Assembly: GCF_002591975.1 (NCBI RefSeq) | Contig: NZ_NVQE01000006.1 | Coordinates: 1-64,000 of the forward strand | DNA: 64,000 nt | Direction of reading: 5' to 3' | Source: Mycobacterium neglectum | GTDB taxonomy: Bacteria; Actinomycetota; Actinomycetes; Mycobacteriales; Mycobacteriaceae | Shown: positions 61,703 through 64,000 of the stretch, piece after piece | Position numbering within the stretch: the stretch's first letter is position 1 | How the letters are laid out: each line of letters begins with the position of its first letter | Notes under the pieces: generated by a model | Seen by the model: the letters and a program-made list of their open reading frames with translations, nothing else | Database searches by the model: none | What the model was told of the DNA's origin: nothing | Translations under genes and position numbers: made by a program

Positions 61703-62932
61703 TCAGCGGATCTGGAGAGTCATGGGTAGGTGGGCGAACCCGCGGACATTACTCGAGTGGACTCGGACGGCGTTGGCCTCGTCGACCTCGTATCCGCGGA
61801 TTCGCTTGAACATCTCGGTCAGCGCCACCCTGGCCTCCATCCGGGCCAGGTGCGCACCGAGGCAGAAGTGTGCTCCACTTCCGAAACTCTGTAGTTTGGA
61901 GCCGATTTCGCGGCCAATGATGAAGTCGTCGGGGTCCTCGAAGACTCGCTCGTCGCGGTGCGCTGAGCCGGGCAGCAGCAGGAGCACATCACCGTCGGGA
62001 ATGGTCGTGTCGTAGAGCGTGAGCTCGCCCTGGACCGTCCGCGCCAGGATCTGGCTCGAGGTGTCGTACCGCAGCGTCTCCTCGACCCACAGTGGCACCC
62101 GCTCCAGGTCGGTGTAGACCGGAGCCAGCTGATCGGGGTTCTTGTGGCCCCAGAAAGCCGCATTGGCAAGGAGTTTGGTGGTGGTCTCATTACCGGCGAT
62201 CACCATCAGGAACATGAACCCGAGGATCTCGTCGTCGGTGAGCCGGTCCCCGTCGATCTCAGCCTCGAGCAGTGCCGACGTCAGATCGTCGGTGAGCTGC
62301 TTGCGGCGCTGGGCGACCATCTCCTGGTAGTAGACGATCAGGTTCAGAGAGGCCTCGATGGCTGCGGGTGGCACGTCGGTGACGCCCTCGTCGCGGTGCA
62401 TCACCCCGTCTGCCCACGCCCGCACCTGGTCGCGGTCCTCGACGGGTACGCCCATCAACTCGGAGATGACGTCCATCGGGAGCTTGCCAGCGAATTCGTT
62501 GACGTAGTCGACGGTTTCAGAAGGAGACGAGCGCGCCTTCTCCATCATGATGTCGAGATGCTGAGTCGCGATCTCGGTGACCCGGGGCTCCAGCTCGCGG
62601 ATGCGACGCGGAGTGAAACCCTTGGAGACGAGGGTGCGCAACCGGAGGTGCGCCGGATCGTCCATCGCCAGGAAGGACATGGTCTTGGACGCGTGCGGGC
62701 CCCGCGAGGCCGGATCCAGTGACACCCCGAACTTGTTGGACAACGTGGCGCTGTTGCGGAAGCCCGCCAGCACGTCCTGGTGCCGGGACAATGCCCAGAA
62801 GCCGAGTTCGGAGTTGCGGTACAGCGGGGCCTCGTCGCGCAGGCGTTTGTAGTACGGGTAGGGATCCTCGTGGAAGTCGTAGTCGTACGGGTCGAGCAGC
62901 AGGTCGCTGGTATCGACGATCTCGGATGTCAC
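61703..62932 (-). CDS. cyp123: Cytochrome P450 CYP123
   Basis: A 409-residue P450 syntenic with Rv0766c. I-helix VIAGNETTTKL near residue 245, ExxR pair EETLRYDTSS near 285, heme loop FGSGAHFCLGAHLARME near 355. The substrate is not established. ATG 62932 overlaps the TetR stop, so cyp123 and the upstream regulator gene are co-translated. The downstream ferredoxin at 59298 may serve both P450s. Confidence 0.92.
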   Translation of the reverse strand: MTSEIVDTSDLLLDPYDYDFHEDPYPYYKRLRDEAPLYRNSELGFWALSRHQDVLAGFRNSATLSNKFGVSLDPASRGPHASKTMSFLAMDDPAHLRLRTLVSKGFTPRRIRELEPRVTEIATQHLDIMMEKARSSPSETVDYVNEFAGKLPMDVISELMGVPVEDRDQVRAWADGVMHRDEGVTDVPPAAIEASLNLIVYYQEMVAQRRKQLTDDLTSALLEAEIDGDRLTDDEILGFMFLMVIAGNETTTKLLANAAFWGHKNPDQLAPVYTDLERVPLWVEETLRYDTSSQILARTVQGELTLYDTTIPDGDVLLLLPGSAHRDERVFEDPDDFIIGREIGSKLQSFGSGAHFCLGAHLARMEARVALTEMFKRIRGYEVDEANAVRVHSSNVRGFAHLPMTLQIR

Positions 62933-63537
62933 TGGTCGTCTCCCAAGATGAGACCGACCACATAGCTGAGGCGGTCGGCGATCTGGTGATAGGTGAAGGC
63001 GCCGCTTCCGGCGTTCACCAACGCGCCGAAGAAGGTCATCTCCAACGCGGCGAGTGTGCGCGGGTCCGCATCCGGGCCGACGGCTGAACGGATGCGGCGG
63101 TGGATCTCTGCGCCGATGCGATCACGGACCGAGCGCACCGCGTCGTCGTTTCCGCTCAGCAGAGCGGTGGTGCAGGCGGCGGCCACCTCCGGCTCATCGG
63201 CGACCGTCAGCGCCATGCTGCGCAGCGTCTTCTCGACGCGGGCGGTCCGGCTGTCGTTGACGTCGGTGAAGTAGGGCACCCGGCGGATCAGGTTCAGGTA
63301 GACCTCGGCGATCAGATGGTTCTTCGACGAGAAGTAGGTGTAGGCGGTTGCCGGCGCGACCTTGGCCCGCGCCGCGACCGCACGCACCGTGAGATCCGCG
63401 TACGACGACTCGCGCAGCATCTCCACGCCGGCGGCAAGCACCTTGTTGAAGGTCTCCTCCTGGCGCCGGTTGCGCGGCGTCTCCCCTGGTTGAGGGAGAG
63501 GCGGTTGCGTGACCACCACCGCTGGTTCACTGGACAC
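62929..63537 (-). CDS. TetR-family regulator of the cyp123-cyp51 operon (Rv0767c-like)
   Basis: A 202-residue TetR protein: helix-turn-helix RAVAARAKVAPATAYTYFSSK near residues 52-72. It is the first gene of the leftward operon and diverges from aldA. The GTG start at 63537 lies inside a GGACANNTGTCC palindrome, repeated before aldA, which suggests autorepression and control of aldA. No in-frame ATG is available nearby. Confidence 0.9.
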   Translation of the reverse strand: MSSEPAVVVTQPPLPQPGETPRNRRQEETFNKVLAAGVEMLRESSYADLTVRAVAARAKVAPATAYTYFSSKNHLIAEVYLNLIRRVPYFTDVNDSRTARVEKTLRSMALTVADEPEVAAACTTALLSGNDDAVRSVRDRIGAEIHRRIRSAVGPDADPRTLAALEMTFFGALVNAGSGAFTYHQIADRLSYVVGLILGDDQ

Positions 63538-63543
63538 ATGTCC
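63532..63543. promoter_or_regulatory. Probable TetR operator at the TetR start codon
   Basis: GGACACATGTCC is a perfect palindrome overlapping the GTG start of the TetR gene. The same half-sites recur as GGACAGTTGTCC at 63644-63655 before aldA, giving a shared GGACANNTGTCC element. Confidence 0.75.
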
Positions 63544-63643
63544 AACTTATCCGACAGGGACAGCATGAAGCAAGTACACAGGTGAACCGGGGCGCCCTTG
63601 CTTCTCGCCGCAAGGAGCGGCTATGGTTCGAGATGAGACAGTC

Positions 63644-63655
63644 GGACAGTTGTCC
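63644..63655. promoter_or_regulatory. Probable TetR operator upstream of aldA
   Basis: GGACAGTTGTCC, 24 bp before the aldA ATG, shares both half-sites with the palindrome at 63532-63543. Two copies flanking the divergent gap fit one regulator controlling both directions. Confidence 0.75.
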
Positions 63656-63679
63656 AGTAGTGCGAACACAGGAGTTCGG

Positions 63680-64000
63680 ATGGGAATCCTCGCCGATCGC
63701 GAGAGTCGTTTGCTCATCGACGGAGAGCTTGTCGCCGGGAGCGCGGGCACGTTCGGAACCGTCAACCCGGCCACCGAAGAGGTGCTCGGCGTCGCAGCCG
63801 ACGCAAGCACCGACGACATGGGCCGGGCGATCGAGGCGGCGCGGCGCGCCTTCGACGAGACGGGCTGGTCGACGGACACCGAGCTGCGGGTGCGCGGCAT
63901 TCGCCAACTCCAGCAGGCGATGCGCGACGCGGCGGAGGATCTGCGGGAGGTGACGATCAGCGAGGTCGGCGCGCCCCGGATGCTGACCTCGATGGCGCAA
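63680..64000 (+). CDS. aldA: Aldehyde dehydrogenase AldA (N-terminal part; runs off the window)
   Basis: The first 107 residues of an NAD-dependent aldehyde dehydrogenase: DGELVAGSAGTFGTVNPATEEV is the usual start of the family's N-terminal NAD domain. The catalytic cysteine and glutamate lie beyond the window. ATG at 63680 follows CAGGAG. Synteny with Rv0768 supports the name; it would oxidise an aldehyde made by the alcohol dehydrogenase or SDRs of the cluster. Confidence 0.9.
   Translation, partial: MGILADRESRLLIDGELVAGSAGTFGTVNPATEEVLGVAADASTDDMGRAIEAARRAFDETGWSTDTELRVRGIRQLQQAMRDAAEDLREVTISEVGAPRMLTSMAQ

Overview
The window is high-GC actinobacterial DNA from a Mycobacterium, probably a rapid grower (Mycolicibacterium type). 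Gene content and order match two blocks I know from M. tuberculosis: the Rv3489-Rv3506 block (fadD17-fadE27-fadE26, fdxD-hsd4A-yrbE4AB-mce4A-F-mam4AB, otsA) and the Rv0756c-Rv0768 block (phoPR, HIT protein, adhB, ferredoxin, cyp51, cyp123, TetR, aldA). In M. tuberculosis these lie far apart; here about 35 kb of accessory metabolic genes separate them. No insertion sequence, prophage or CRISPR array was seen.

Layout. 1-834: end of an unknown gene and a TRIC-type membrane protein. 899-16766: the cholesterol uptake and side-chain degradation locus. Leftward acyl-CoA ligase and dehydrogenases and a rightward ferredoxin/dehydrogenase/Mce4 operon diverge from KstR-type palindromes. 16753-20339: trehalose-6-phosphate synthase, an enoyl-CoA hydratase and an SDR with its own KstR-type site. 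20350-22524: a 13E12-type DUF222/HNH gene preceded by DnaA-box-like repeats, then a DUF2834 membrane gene split by a frameshift. 22502-30293: a leftward operon of P450, XdhC, molybdenum hydroxylase subunits with a CoxG protein, and a 3-hydroxyisobutyrate-dehydrogenase-like enzyme. 30383-35614: VanX-like dipeptidase, two exported proteins (one with a long acidic tandem repeat), a small protein and an MFS transporter. 35634-36004: an AT-rich convergent gap. 36005-38715: GH13 and GT4 carbohydrate genes. 38799-44213: an MDR reductase and two cutinase-like genes flanking an SDR/P450/TetR set. 44255-49743: a leftward redox operon diverging from a TetR gene across a duplicated palindrome. 49930-52302: small exported proteins (one frameshifted), a Tat-exported cupin, an HNH gene and tRNA-Thr. 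52352-64000: a decapeptide-repeat protein, phoPR behind a PhoP-box-like repeat, then the leftward cyp123-cyp51-adhB operon with its TetR, and the start of aldA.

How the genes work together. Mce4 with YrbE4AB should import sterol. FadD17, FadE26/27, Hsd4A and probably the hydratase and SDR at 18.5-20.3 kb act on side-chain acyl-CoAs. CYP51, its ferredoxin and neighbouring dehydrogenases form a second sterol- or lipid-oxidising set. With four P450s, several SDRs and two cutinases, the window is a lipid/sterol metabolism neighbourhood under KstR and several local TetR repressors. The least explained items are the protein of 13 ten-residue repeats (52681-53505), the AYRGPW-type molybdenum hydroxylase operon, the two frameshifted genes, the DnaA-box-like cluster at the DUF222 gene, and several large inverted repeats in convergent gaps.
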